Positions 39,243 to 47,426 of a DNA stretch of 64,000 nt are shown one piece after another. The stretch spans positions 124,001 to 188,000 of the forward strand of contig NZ_PSXX01000007.1 of NCBI RefSeq assembly GCF_002931055.1, given 5' to 3'. Made by a program: the position numbers and the translations under genes. The DNA comes from Pseudoclavibacter sp. AY1H1 (GTDB lineage Bacteria > Actinomycetota > Actinomycetes > Actinomycetales > Microbacteriaceae). The first letter of the stretch is position 1. Every line of letters starts with the position of its first letter. Under the pieces are notes generated by a model. It did no database searches and was not told the origin of the DNA. It saw only the letters and a list, made by a program, of their open reading frames with translations.

Positions 39243-40093
39243 GATCGCGCTCCTGGTCGGTCGGCGTGGGGTGCTGGCGGGAACACCTGGGCGGGTGCGG
39301 GGACGTGTGGGGGCGCCGACGGCGGGACCTGCGGCGGAGCCTGACTGGCCTGGGCCTGGGGCGTGGGGGCAGGAGCAGGCACAGGAACAGGAGCAGGCGG
39401 CACCGCGATGCCCGCGGCGGCGTCGATGACCCTGGCGCCGAGGCGCAGCATCCGCACGCCGTCGAGACCGCGCGCCGCGCCCGCTCCCAGCGCCCGGTCG
39501 TGCCGCACGAGCACCGCGGGGAACGGCAGCCTGCTGACGAGCCTCTCGGTGGCGAGGCCGGCCCTCCGATGCACGTCGACGGCGACGAGCACGACGCGTG
39601 TGCGCTCGCCGATGGCGGCGGCGATGTCCAGGGCGTGCTGGATGCTCGCGCGCTCGGCGGTCGTCACGAGGCAGAGCACGTGAGAATGCTCGGCGAGGTC
39701 GCGGATGCGTGCGAGCGGGGAGGTACCCCAGTCGGTGACGGTGAGGTCGTACCGGTCGCTCGAGGCGCGGTGCAGCCGCCACCACGCCTCGACGTCCGCC
39801 GGCCACTCGGTCGGGGCGAGCTCGAGGGCCTCGATGCTCGTGCCCTCGAGGCCGCGCTCCGGTCGTGGGCTGGGACCCTGCGCGCTGACGAAGCGGACCC
39901 GGTCGTTTCTCGCGGAGGAGAGGAAGCGCGCGAGCTCGACGGCGACGGTCGTGCATCCCGAGCCCGGAACCAGCGAGGCGACGCCGACACGTCGCCGGAG
40001 CGCGAGGGGCACGGCGGCCCGCTCGCGCAGGTCCTGCAGCTCGGCCGCGCCGCGAGCCGTGAGCGCCTGCCTGAACCCGTCGAGGCGACTCAA
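39239..40093 (-). CDS. MinD/ParA-like protein with degenerate P-loop, T7SS-associated
   Basis: 284 residues from TTG 40093, whose TTGA overlaps the EccD stop. The protein has a Rossmann/MinD-like core: VGVASLVPGSGCTTVAVELARFL resembles the first strand, P-loop and helix of SIMIBI NTPases, but the Walker lysine is replaced by Cys (GSGCTTV). YDLTVTDWGTSPLARI and VLCLVTTAERASIQHALDIAAAI match later strands. The C-terminal ~70 residues are Pro/Ala-rich and disordered. It sits exactly between eccD and eccC with overlapping ends, so it is probably a structural or regulatory partner, perhaps no longer hydrolysing nucleotide. Not matched to EccE or EccB. Confidence 0.65.
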   Translation of the reverse strand: MSRLDGFRQALTARGAAELQDLRERAAVPLALRRRVGVASLVPGSGCTTVAVELARFLSSARNDRVRFVSAQGPSPRPERGLEGTSIEALELAPTEWPADVEAWWRLHRASSDRYDLTVTDWGTSPLARIRDLAEHSHVLCLVTTAERASIQHALDIAAAIGERTRVVLVAVDVHRRAGLATERLVSRLPFPAVLVRHDRALGAGAARGLDGVRMLRLGARVIDAAAGIAVPPAPVPVPAPAPTPQAQASQAPPQVPPSAPPHVPAPAQVFPPAPHADRPGARS

Positions 40094-41424
40094 CGGAAGG
40101 CCTCGAGGAGGTCGGCGAAGACGCCGAACGAGCCGAGCGCGAGGGGCACGACCGTGAGCACGACAAGCAGCTCGAGGATGTCCGCCCATCTCCTGAGCTT
40201 CGCGGCGACGACCTCGCTGGGCTCCCACGCCGCGACGACGACGGCGACGAGCGCAGCGACGCCCGCGATGAGCGCCTTCCCCTCGTCGCTGACGAGCGTC
40301 GTCGAGAGCAGCCACAGCGCGGTCGGCACCGCGGCCGCCAGCAGGAGTGCGATCCGCGGCGGCGCGAGGGGGAACGTCCGCATGCGGAGCAGCGCGATGA
40401 CGGCGAGGGACGCGGCGAGTCCCTGCCGCCACGGGTCCTGCGAGAGCAGCAGCTCGGAGAGCGAGAGGAGCGCGACGGCCGACACCGCGATGACGGTCCA
40501 GGTGAGCTGCGCGAACGACTCCGCGATCGCCGCCCGGACATCCGACGTCGTGGCGCGCGCGCCGCGCATGATGCAGTCGTCGTAGGCGGTGAGCCCGCTC
40601 AGCGAGAGCGCCGCGCCGGGGAGGAGACCGAGCACAGCGACGCTCAGCACCGCGGCGAACAGGGCCACGCCACCGCGGTCGAAGCCCGCCAGGTCGACGA
40701 AGAACAGCCCGGCGCTGAGCAGCAGCCCGACCCCAGCCCCGTACCTCGCGGAGGTCCGCTGGAAGCCGACACCCCAGACGAGGCCGAGCACGAACCATGC
40801 CGCCATCGCCGCGACGAGCACGACGGTCGGCAGCGCGTCCCAGCCGCCCTCGCGGCCACTCGCCGCACCGATCTCGGCGGCAAGGCCGAAGGCGGCGGGC
40901 ACGGCGAGGCCGAGCGCAGCGCTCGCCGCCCCAGCCACCGCGGCCCGCTGGCCGGACCGCGCCAGACCCGCGCCAGCGGCGGCGAGCAACGCGACCGCGG
41001 CGAGCATCCACTCGGCGGGCAGCGCGAACGCGCTCATGACCCAGAGACCGGCTCCAGCGGCGGCGAGACCGGCGGCCACCGCGAGCACGGAACGTGTGTG
41101 CGCCTGCGTCCAGGCGTCCCGCCTCGCAGCGCCAGCTTCGGTGATGGCGTCCGTGATGTCGATGACCTCCGGCGCCTGCGGAGCATCATCCACGGTCGTG
41201 ACCCGCAGCAGTGCCCCAGGCCGCACGCCCTGCTCTTCGAGGGTCGCGTCGAAGTCGAGGGATGCGCCCGTCAGTGTCGTCAGCGTCAGCACGGCGCCCC
41301 CGCTCGGGGTCTCCTCGAGGAGCTCGAGCACGTGCGGCAGGAGCACCCCGACGGGCTCGCTGTTCGGGAGTGCGAGCTCGGCCTTGCGCTCGCTGCCGAT
41401 GACGGTGAGTCGCGTGTACGACAC
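40090..41424 (-). CDS. eccD: T7SS integral membrane protein EccD
   Basis: 444 residues. The N-terminal ubiquitin-like domain (about 1-80: YTRLTVIGSERKAELALP, GVRPGALLRV) is followed by about eleven membrane helices from residue 110 on. This is the canonical EccD architecture that forms the ESX export channel wall. Downstream genes overlap it by TTGA, and the membrane protein gene upstream ends 47 bp away. Confidence 0.95.
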   Translation of the reverse strand: MSYTRLTVIGSERKAELALPNSEPVGVLLPHVLELLEETPSGGAVLTLTTLTGASLDFDATLEEQGVRPGALLRVTTVDDAPQAPEVIDITDAITEAGAARRDAWTQAHTRSVLAVAAGLAAAGAGLWVMSAFALPAEWMLAAVALLAAAGAGLARSGQRAAVAGAASAALGLAVPAAFGLAAEIGAASGREGGWDALPTVVLVAAMAAWFVLGLVWGVGFQRTSARYGAGVGLLLSAGLFFVDLAGFDRGGVALFAAVLSVAVLGLLPGAALSLSGLTAYDDCIMRGARATTSDVRAAIAESFAQLTWTVIAVSAVALLSLSELLLSQDPWRQGLAASLAVIALLRMRTFPLAPPRIALLLAAAVPTALWLLSTTLVSDEGKALIAGVAALVAVVVAAWEPSEVVAAKLRRWADILELLVVLTVVPLALGSFGVFADLLEAFR

Positions 41425-41471
41425 TCAGTGCTCCTCAGGGGTCGTGCGACGGGTGGTCATCCGGAAGCCGC

Positions 41472-41972
41472 TCACTCGACGACCGTCAGCGTCTGCGGGT
41501 CGATCGTGATGCCGCTCGTCGGGTTCGTGTAGTAGCCCGTCGCGGGGTCGATGTACCAGCCGATCCTCGTGTCGATGAGCTTGCCCTCCGGGTCGGTGGC
41601 GTAGCCGGTCACGGGATCGACGACGAACCCCGTCCGTGGGTCCGTGTACTCGCCCGTCGCCTGGTCGAGGAGGAAGCCCGTGGCCTCATCCTTCACGACC
41701 GTGCCGCCGGGCAGAACGGGGTTCGCGGCTGCCGCGGCCTGGAACGCGGAGATCGCCTCCTGCTGCTTCCGGTCCTCGAGGAGGTTCACGACGAAGCTCG
41801 TGCCGAGGCACGCGCAGCAGATGACGGCTCCGAGGATGACCGAGCCGAGGAGTCGCCCCACGTTGGTGTTGACCGACCGCCGCGTCGCCTGCGGTCCGTG
41901 CGCGAGCGCGCCCAGCATCCGCTCGCGGTGGGCGCGAGTCGTGTCGATGAGGGTGCGGTCGGTGTCGCTCAT
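41472..41972 (-). CDS. Membrane protein with DPxTG decapeptide repeats, T7SS locus
   Basis: 166 residues from ATG 41972, which overlaps the previous stop (ATGA). A cytoplasmic N-terminus, one helix (LLGSVILGAVICCACLGTSFVV) and a C-terminal region of about six imperfect ten-residue repeats: ATGFLLDQATGEYTDPRTGF, then DPVTGYATDPEGKLI and DPATGYYTNPTSG. The same repeat style is in the LCP protein at 20468-21817. Such tails may be rigid beta-type cell-wall-spanning modules. No known T7SS core component matches, so it may be a lineage-specific accessory of this secretion locus. Confidence 0.7.
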   Translation of the reverse strand: MSDTDRTLIDTTRAHRERMLGALAHGPQATRRSVNTNVGRLLGSVILGAVICCACLGTSFVVNLLEDRKQQEAISAFQAAAAANPVLPGGTVVKDEATGFLLDQATGEYTDPRTGFVVDPVTGYATDPEGKLIDTRIGWYIDPATGYYTNPTSGITIDPQTLTVVE

Positions 41973-42706
41973 GCCGCCACCCCCGATCCTGCGATGCTCG
42001 CGCCGGGCCGTCCGAGACGCACGCGCCGCGACCCGAGGGCGAGCACGGTGCCGAAGGGAACCGTGATGGCGGTCTCCGGCTGGAGCCGCCTCGGGTCGCC
42101 GCCGGCGAAGGCCCACGTGCCGCCGATGCTGCCGAGGTCGGTGACCAGCACGCCGTCGAAGTTCGGCTCGAGGCGCACGTGCGTCGGCGCGAGACTCCGC
42201 GAGAAGTCGGGGACCGCGACGGGCCGCTGCCCCCTCGAGGTGACCTGCGGCGCACGACCCACGATGATGACGCCGCGCACGACGTGACGCGAGCCGTCGT
42301 CGAAGTGCAGCTCCAGGTCCGGGCTCGAGAAGCGCTGGGGAACACGCGTGGGCGGTGCGAGCTCGATGGGAGCCGGCATCAGCTCGAGCGGGTCGAGGCC
42401 TCTGCGGATGTCGACCGTCAGCCGCGCGCCGGCAAGCGGTCGCGCGGGCATCCCCGTCGAGCGCGCGACGGTGCGCAGACCGAGCAGCGTGTGGCCAGGG
42501 CTCGTGCCGAGGGCCGACCGCAGCCACCACCAGAGGCCGAGCATCAGAAGAGCCGCGGATGCTCCGACAACCGCGGCGAACGCGCCGCTGATCCGCGCGG
42601 CCAAGAGCGACAGGCCAGCCACGACGACGAGTCCGAGCGCGACATCGACCACGACCGACCAGGCGCGCTGGCGGGTCGCCGCTGGGAGATCGGCCTGTTT
42701 CCACAC
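41969..42706 (-). CDS. RDD-like membrane domain fused to FHA domain
   Basis: 245 residues from GTG 42706 (the start is uncertain; a longer frame exists). The first ~110 residues look like an RDD domain: QRAWSVVVDVALGLVVVAGL, a second helix LLMLGLWWWLRSALG and the TSPGHTLLGLRTV loop typical of RDD proteins. The C-terminal ~100 residues form an FHA domain: VIIVGRAPQ, DFSRSLAPTHVRLE and VTDLGSIGGTWAF, which bind phosphothreonine peptides. FHA proteins are known T7SS partners that respond to Ser/Thr kinases. The fusion would tie phospho-signalling to the membrane complex. Confidence 0.75.
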   Translation of the reverse strand: MWKQADLPAATRQRAWSVVVDVALGLVVVAGLSLLAARISGAFAAVVGASAALLMLGLWWWLRSALGTSPGHTLLGLRTVARSTGMPARPLAGARLTVDIRRGLDPLELMPAPIELAPPTRVPQRFSSPDLELHFDDGSRHVVRGVIIVGRAPQVTSRGQRPVAVPDFSRSLAPTHVRLEPNFDGVLVTDLGSIGGTWAFAGGDPRRLQPETAITVPFGTVLALGSRRVRLGRPGASIAGSGVAA

Positions 42707-42847
42707 GAGTGGCAAGGCTAGTCGGACGAACCTGACCCCGGGAGGGGAGAACTCCCCTCGAAAAAGTTGGACGAGGGCGGTGCGATCATGCTGAACTGAC
42801 GTCTCCGGAGGACAACGCGCGCCGACCGCGGTGCTGGAGAGGATGCC

Positions 42848-43195
42848 ATGAAGTTCGCAATGGAAGACCAGACACTGGTCACGCTCGGGAACAAGTCGCA
42901 GACCGAATCGGACGACCTCGGCGAGCTCGTCAAGCAGCTCTTCGATGCTGCGGAGCCGCTCGCGTCCACCTTCAACGGACCGGCGAAGGCCAGCTTCAAC
43001 AACTTCAAGGCCAAGACGGACGACATCTCGAACGCCCTCAACTCGGCGCTCGCCGGCATCGTCACGTCGATCAGCGGCCAGAACAAGGCGTTCGTCGCTG
43101 CCGCCGATGACGGCGCGGCAACCCACGAGGCGTCGTCGAACTCGACCGACTTCAGCTCCGAGTCCTTCCTGTCGCGCATCCGCCCGCAGGCCTAG
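42848..43195 (+). CDS. WXG100-like small secreted protein (variant motif)
   Basis: 115 residues, helical. It starts MKFAMEDQTLVTLGNKSQTE, and the turn region reads FNGPAKASFNNFKAK, with FNG in the place of WxG. A second long helix runs through TDDISNALNSALAGIVTSI. The C-terminal tail is Ser-rich. ESX-type WXG100 proteins are exported as helical-hairpin dimers, and this is probably one member of a pair with the next gene. AGAGG-type ribosome site before ATG 42848; divergent from the FHA gene. Confidence 0.72.
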   Translation: MKFAMEDQTLVTLGNKSQTESDDLGELVKQLFDAAEPLASTFNGPAKASFNNFKAKTDDISNALNSALAGIVTSISGQNKAFVAAADDGAATHEASSNSTDFSSESFLSRIRPQA

Positions 43196-43220
43196 CCTTC
43201 CCGAGAACCGGAGAACACGC

Positions 43221-43529
43221 ATGTTCACGAACCAGATGGACCGCAACGACTACAACATCGGCTCCTCCGAGGCGACGCAGGCGAACTTCGAGCAGGTCGC
43301 CGCGCGCCTCGAGTCGGCACTCGACCGCCGCGACGCCGACGTCAAGCAGGCCATGGCCGACTACCAGGCAGACGGCGTCTCCGAGGAGTACGCGCACCTC
43401 GAGCAGCAGTGGAACTCCGCCGGCCAGCAGGTGCGCGACGTGATCGCCGCCATCCGCAACTCGCTCGTCGAGAACGACGACGTCGCACGCCGCGCCCTGT
43501 CGGCTGCGCGCGCCTCGATCCCAAGCTAG
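43221..43529 (+). CDS. WXG100-like small secreted protein, partner of 42848-43195
   Basis: 102 residues from ATG 43221, 25 bp after the first copy. Two helices flank the turn LEQQWNSAGQQVRDVI, with WNS in place of WxG. The basic end ARRALSAARASIPS lacks an obvious YxxxD/E signal. Together with its neighbour it looks like an EsxA/EsxB-type heterodimer of the EccC/EccD apparatus encoded on the other side of the FHA gene. Confidence 0.72.
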   Translation: MFTNQMDRNDYNIGSSEATQANFEQVAARLESALDRRDADVKQAMADYQADGVSEEYAHLEQQWNSAGQQVRDVIAAIRNSLVENDDVARRALSAARASIPS

Positions 43530-43538
43530 GCCGCGCCT

Positions 43539-43592
43539 CCCGTGCTCGGCCGAGCTTCCGCTCGGCCGAGCTTCCGCTCGGCCGAGCACGGG
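43539..43592. repeat. Triple palindrome GCTCGGCCGAGC with TTCC spacers
   Basis: Three tandem copies of the perfect 12-bp palindrome GCTCGGCCGAGC separated by TTCC, flanked by CCCGT and ACGGG, so the whole block is also an inverted repeat. It lies between the WXG100 pair and the toxin-operon end. Possible bidirectional terminator or multi-site operator. Confidence 0.7.
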
Positions 43593-43604
43593 ACGCCCGC
43601 ACCC

Positions 43605-43639
43605 AAGACGGCGGCACGCTTCACGCGTGCCGCCGTCTT
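43605..43639. terminator. Perfect 15-bp hairpin terminator between convergent genes
   Basis: AAGACGGCGGCACGC (43605-43619), loop TTCAC, GCGTGCCGCCGTCTT (43625-43639), followed by CTGTC on the + strand and AAG ends on the other. It is placed between the WXG100 operon (+) and the immunity gene end (-), so it probably stops both. Confidence 0.75.
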
Positions 43640-43677
43640 CTGTCGTCCCGTGTCGCTGCGCAGTGCGCAGCGGGCTG

Positions 43678-44184
43678 CTACCGGTTGTCGTCGGCGGTGC
43701 CCGGATTGCGGGTCGGGTCGATGCCGAGACGCTCCTCGACGCGTTCGATGTCGGCGAAGCGCTGGTCCTGGACCACGAGGAGCACCTTCTTCGGCACCGA
43801 CTTCAGCCAGATGCGTCCGCCGTTGCCCAGCTCCCAGTAGGGGTCCCCCTGCTGCTGGCCCGACGGGGCCCCGAGCTGCGAGTCCACCGCGTCGCGAAGG
43901 GCGCTCGCCGCCTGAGAGAGGGCCGCCGAGTCGTCGCTCTTGTCACTCGCGGCGATCGTGATCTGCGAGACCGCCTCGTCGGCGACCAGCGACCGCACGG
44001 TCGGGAGGCTCACGGGGTAGCCGGAGCGGTGCTGGATGCCGCTCGACGTCTCCAGCTTCGGTTGCCAGCCGAGTTCCTCAGCCAGCGCCGCGTAGCCGTC
44101 GCGACCGAGCGGCCACTCGACCGCGTCGAAGGCCGCGCAGACCGCACGCACCTGTTCGTCTGTCGCGCGCGAGAGTGCATCCAT
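43678..44184 (-). CDS. Candidate immunity protein for the T7SS effector
   Basis: 168 residues, soluble, no signal peptide or membrane helix. No family recognised. N-terminal DALSRATDEQVRAVCAAFDA and FDAVEWPLGRDGYAALAEELG look helical; the middle has repeated Ser/Ala helices; near the end comes GRIWLKSVPKKVLLVVQDQRF. It lies directly downstream of the toxin-like gene, with its start 9 bp past the toxin stop, the standard position for an immunity protein of polymorphic toxin systems. That functional call rests on context alone. Confidence 0.5.
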   Translation of the reverse strand: MDALSRATDEQVRAVCAAFDAVEWPLGRDGYAALAEELGWQPKLETSSGIQHRSGYPVSLPTVRSLVADEAVSQITIAASDKSDDSAALSQAASALRDAVDSQLGAPSGQQQGDPYWELGNGGRIWLKSVPKKVLLVVQDQRFADIERVEERLGIDPTRNPGTADDNR

Positions 44185-44193
44185 GGGCTGATC

Positions 44194-46722
44194 CTATCGA
44201 GGCAGGCCGAGGTTCAGCTCGGCAGGGTTGAGGCCGAGCCTCTGGACGGAGATGCTGCCACCCGGGCTCGCCTTGACGAGCTGGTAGTCGACCCTGACCG
44301 AGCCGTCGGCCAGGCCCGCGGCGAGGGCCGGATTGTCGCGGAGGTACGCGGCGAGGTTGGCGTCGTTGCGGAACACATCGTTGAAGTACAGCGTGGACCC
44401 CTGAGCCGCGCGGCTGCCGTTCGGCAGCACGGTGCCGTCGGACAGCGTCGTGCCGTCTGGGAGGATCCGGCCCGTCGTGCTGAGGCGCGCGCTGCCGCCC
44501 TTCGCCTCGGCGACGATGAGCGTCTGCGTTCCGTCCTCGCCGACGCGCAGACCGATCTGATCGAACGTCCCGGGGCCAGCCCCGTCGCCGTCGACCACAA
44601 CCGTTCCGCCCTGCGTGGCGATCGCGTCGCGTGCCGCCTGGTCGCCCATCTGCTCGGATGCGCCCACCTGCGCCCCGAAGGCCTCGCGCTCGGCGCTGGC
44701 CGCGACCTCGAGGTCGGCGATCGCCTGCGCCGCGGCGGCGTGCTCCTCCGGCGGCAGGTCCAGCTCATCGAGCTGGTCGTTGAGCTCGTCGATGGTCGCC
44801 ATGATGTTCTTCTTGTTGAGCGCCCCGCCGTCGACATCGACCGTGAGATCGAGGTCGTTCAGGGCTTCGAGCTGCTCGTTGCGGGTCTCGAGCGCCTCAT
44901 GCCGGATCGCCTCCTGCTCGGAGCGCGTGCTGTGGTGCCCGTCGAAGTCCGCCGAGCGGTCGACGCCGATGTCCGTCGGAGTGCGGTGCGCGGAGTGCGG
45001 GTCGATGCTCGAGGGCTCCACGCCGGGCGAGTTGACCGGAGCGCCCGTCCGCGGGGACTCGCCGCCAGGCACATCGCCGCCAGGCGCATCGCCGCCAGGC
45101 ACAGCCGAACCCGGCCCATCCGGTGCGTGCGCAGGCGGTGGGTCGAAAGTGGGCGCGGTCGGCGACCCCGGGCCGGTGCCCGGGAGGGTTCCGGTGCCAG
45201 GCGCGGCGCCCGTTCCCGGGACAGTTCCGGTTCCGGGGACAGTTCCGGTGCCCGGAACGGTCCCTGTTCCCGGGACAGTTCCCGTTCCCGGCACAGCTCC
45301 CGTTCCCGGGACAGTTCCGGTTCCCGGGACAGTTCCAGTTCCCGGGACAGTTCCAGTTCCCGGCACAGCTCCCGTTCCCGGGAGGCTTGTCGAGCCGGGC
45401 GCCTCGAGGCCGAACGCGTTCGACACGGGAGGAACCCCTCCCGTGGGAGCGAGCGCATCCACGATCCCGGTCGCCCCGACGTACGGCGTGATGCGCAGGC
45501 CGTCCGGCGAGAACCGGATGCCCCGCGTCGCGAGACCGACGGCAAGCGAGCCGCCGGGGATGGCGAAGTCGGCGGCGAAGGCACCGGCACGCGTCACGAT
45601 CGAGCCGACACGGCCCGCCGTCGAGACGCCCTTGGCGATGTTCGCCCCTGGGATGAAGAACGTGCCGATGTTCGCGAGCGTCTCGGTGCCCGTCGCGACG
45701 GCGTCCTCCTCCCAGGCGTGGAAGCCGTTCTCTCCTGCCAGCGCAGCCTGGTGGTCCCAGCCGATGAGGCTCCCCCAGCCGGTCGCGGCGACGTTCACGC
45801 GATCGTCGAACCACTGATCGGCCTCCGATCCCGGAGCGACGAGCTTCACGGCCCAGGTCGTCGGCGACAGCACGACGGCCGTCGAGAGGGCGAAGTTGCC
45901 GAGCCCTCCCCAGGCCGCGCCCGCCTTGTCCCAGCCCCACTCGCCGGAGACGGGGTCGCGGCCAATGAGCGACGCCGCGCCCGTCCACGTGCCGTGCCAG
46001 AAATTGCCGGCGCCGTGCGCGACCGACTCGGAGCAGTTGCGGTCCTCGTCGGCCGGGTAGCCCCAGGGCAGCTCTGTCGACGCCATGATCGCCTCGGCGG
46101 TGATGGCCTCGTCTTCCGTGACGTAGCTGCCCGTGCTGAGCGTCTCGAGCCCGGCCGCGCAGGTCGTCGCGGCGGCGGAGACGGTCTCGATGATCGCGGC
46201 GTACTCGGCGAGCAGCTCCTCGTTCTTGTCCCGCGCGGGGCCGTGCTCGGTCCACGAGATGTGCTCGGTCTTGTCGCCCAGCTTCGTGATGTCGGTCGTC
46301 GCCCACTCCCACGACAGCCCGTGCGCATCCCACACCGTGACGTTGTAGCCCCGGAGCGCCTCCTGCCGGAAGGCGGCGGCTCGATCCTCGAGGTCCTTGA
46401 GCGTCGTCTTGACGCCCTCGAGCTCTTCAGCGTATGTGCGCAGGTAGCCGGCCGCGCTCGAGAAGCTCGTCTCGACGTCGGAGGCCGCGTTGGTCGCCGG
46501 CGAGATCGCCGCGTACACGGACTCCTGCTCTGGGGCCTGGTACGAGGCGCCGATGCCCGCCCAGGTCGTGCTGATCGTCGACACCTTCTCGACGAGGCCG
46601 CTCCCCATGCCCTCGAGCGAGGTCGCCGAACCCTCGATGACCGAGGTGTCGAGGTCCGCGCTCTTGCAGACGAACGCAGACGGGTCGATGAGGCCGTCCC
46701 CGGTGCAGACTTCGATCGTCAT
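44194..46722 (-). CDS. T7SS-type polymorphic toxin, PGTGTV linker and nuclease-like C-terminal domain
   Basis: 842 residues from ATG 46722, ATGA-overlapping the upstream stop. The N-terminal ~120 residues are helical with TWAGIGASY (WxG) and [16 protein letters not shown], an ESX/LXG-like export domain. The middle has W/G-rich membrane-interacting stretches (about 200-440). A linker of 12 PGTG(T/A)V units follows, then [12 protein letters not shown]-type repeats. The C-terminal ~130 residues contain FDQIGLRV (D721), then VAEAKGG (E739, K741) and a downstream [13 protein letters not shown], the pattern of PD-(D/E)xK nucleases in polymorphic toxins. This suggests a DNA- or RNA-cutting effector with the next gene as immunity. 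Confidence 0.75.
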   Translation of the reverse strand: MTIEVCTGDGLIDPSAFVCKSADLDTSVIEGSATSLEGMGSGLVEKVSTISTTWAGIGASYQAPEQESVYAAISPATNAASDVETSFSSAAGYLRTYAEELEGVKTTLKDLEDRAAAFRQEALRGYNVTVWDAHGLSWEWATTDITKLGDKTEHISWTEHGPARDKNEELLAEYAAIIETVSAAATTCAAGLETLSTGSYVTEDEAITAEAIMASTELPWGYPADEDRNCSESVAHGAGNFWHGTWTGAASLIGRDPVSGEWGWDKAGAAWGGLGNFALSTAVVLSPTTWAVKLVAPGSEADQWFDDRVNVAATGWGSLIGWDHQAALAGENGFHAWEEDAVATGTETLANIGTFFIPGANIAKGVSTAGRVGSIVTRAGAFAADFAIPGGSLAVGLATRGIRFSPDGLRITPYVGATGIVDALAPTGGVPPVSNAFGLEAPGSTSLPGTGAVPGTGTVPGTGTVPGTGTVPGTGAVPGTGTVPGTGTVPGTGTVPGTGTVPGTGAAPGTGTLPGTGPGSPTAPTFDPPPAHAPDGPGSAVPGGDAPGGDVPGGESPRTGAPVNSPGVEPSSIDPHSAHRTPTDIGVDRSADFDGHHSTRSEQEAIRHEALETRNEQLEALNDLDLTVDVDGGALNKKNIMATIDELNDQLDELDLPPEEHAAAAQAIADLEVAASAEREAFGAQVGASEQMGDQAARDAIATQGGTVVVDGDGAGPGTFDQIGLRVGEDGTQTLIVAEAKGGSARLSTTGRILPDGTTLSDGTVLPNGSRAAQGSTLYFNDVFRNDANLAAYLRDNPALAAGLADGSVRVDYQLVKASPGGSISVQRLGLNPAELNLGLPR
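45170..45390. repeat. Tandem 18-bp repeat array inside the toxin gene
   Basis: About twelve 18-bp units of the type GTTCCCGGGACAGTTCCG encode the PGTGTV linker. The units are not separated by unique spacers, so it is not a CRISPR. Length variation by slippage is plausible. A second short 15-bp tandem array encoding PGGDAPGGD lies at 45060-45105. Confidence 0.85.
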
Positions 46723-47087
46723 GCGTCCCCCTGGTATCCGTGCTGCTCGAAGAAGCTGAAGTCGCCGTTCGAGCCGTCGGCGATGGCACCCTGGAACTCG
46801 AGCGCCATCTGCTCCTGCCCGTTGTTGTAGGCGTAGACGGCGTTGGCGACACCCGCGACGCTCGCGTTCACGGTGTTGCCGACCGCGGTGACATTCGACT
46901 GCTGCTCCGTGAGCAGCCCGGCGAGTGCCTCGGAGACTCCGACGGTGATGCCGCCGCCCCACGCGACCCCGGCCATGACGCCGTTCATGCCGGCCTCCGT
47001 GATGACGGTCGCGAGCTCACCCTGCGTGGCCTGCACGCTCGTGAGCACGCCCTGCACGCCGGTCGGATCGATCTTCCAGTCGGACAC
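46719..47087 (-). CDS. WXG100-like/DUF6507-type protein of toxin operon
   Basis: 122 residues, helical, starting [19 protein letters not shown], a start I associate with actinobacterial DUF6507 proteins (from memory). Two long helices ([21 protein letters not shown] and [19 protein letters not shown]) fit a WXG100-type hairpin. It ends in an ATGA overlap with the toxin gene and starts 1 bp after the previous stop, so it is likely an export partner or chaperone of the toxin. Confidence 0.6.
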   Translation of the reverse strand: MSDWKIDPTGVQGVLTSVQATQGELATVITEAGMNGVMAGVAWGGGITVGVSEALAGLLTEQQSNVTAVGNTVNASVAGVANAVYAYNNGQEQMALEFQGAIADGSNGDFSFFEQHGYQGDA

Positions 47088-47088
47088 G

Positions 47089-47424
47089 TCACACCCTCTC
47101 TGTCACTGAGCCGCCGATCGCCGAGGCGAGCCGCTCGGCGAGCTCACGCCCTTGCTGCGCCGCGCCCCTCGGCACGGTCACCTCCGTCCAGAGCCCGAAC
47201 GCGGCAGGCGGATGCGCCAGCGCCGCGGCCGCGCTCGTCGCGTCCACGATCGGCTGGCTCTCGAAGAGCGTGAGCAGCGACGCGACGTCACCGTCGACGG
47301 CGTGGCGGACCGCGCCTCCCTCGAACGAGATGAGCTGCCCTTCCGGGTGCGTCTCCGCGATGGCGCGCGCGACGGCCTCGTCGCTCGGCGCCACCTCACT
47401 CAACAGGACCAGTTCGATCGGCAT
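47089..47424 (-). CDS. Small alpha/beta protein of the toxin operon, unknown
   Basis: 111 residues from ATG 47424, preceded by GGAGGAG. It begins MPIELVLLSEVAPSDEAVAR, contains HPEGQLISFEGGAVRHAVDG and a central WTEVTVPRGAAQQGRELAERL. No family recognised. Position between the DUF6177-like protein gene and the WXG100-like gene, with near-zero spacing, suggests it belongs to the secretion/toxin module. The long upstream extension is unsupported. Confidence 0.55.
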   Translation of the reverse strand: MPIELVLLSEVAPSDEAVARAIAETHPEGQLISFEGGAVRHAVDGDVASLLTLFESQPIVDATSAAAALAHPPAAFGLWTEVTVPRGAAQQGRELAERLASAIGGSVTERV

Positions 47425-47426
47425 GC

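Noticed and set aside
45170-45390. Regular 18-bp repeats looking like a CRISPR or minisatellite
   Set aside because: Units are contiguous with no unique spacers and read in frame as PGTGTV in the toxin gene; no cas genes nearby.
43627-46830. Long open + frame of over 1000 codons across the toxin gene
   Set aside because: Opposite the toxin with its overlapping neighbours; SRDSS-type repeats are just the antisense reading of the PGTGTV array.
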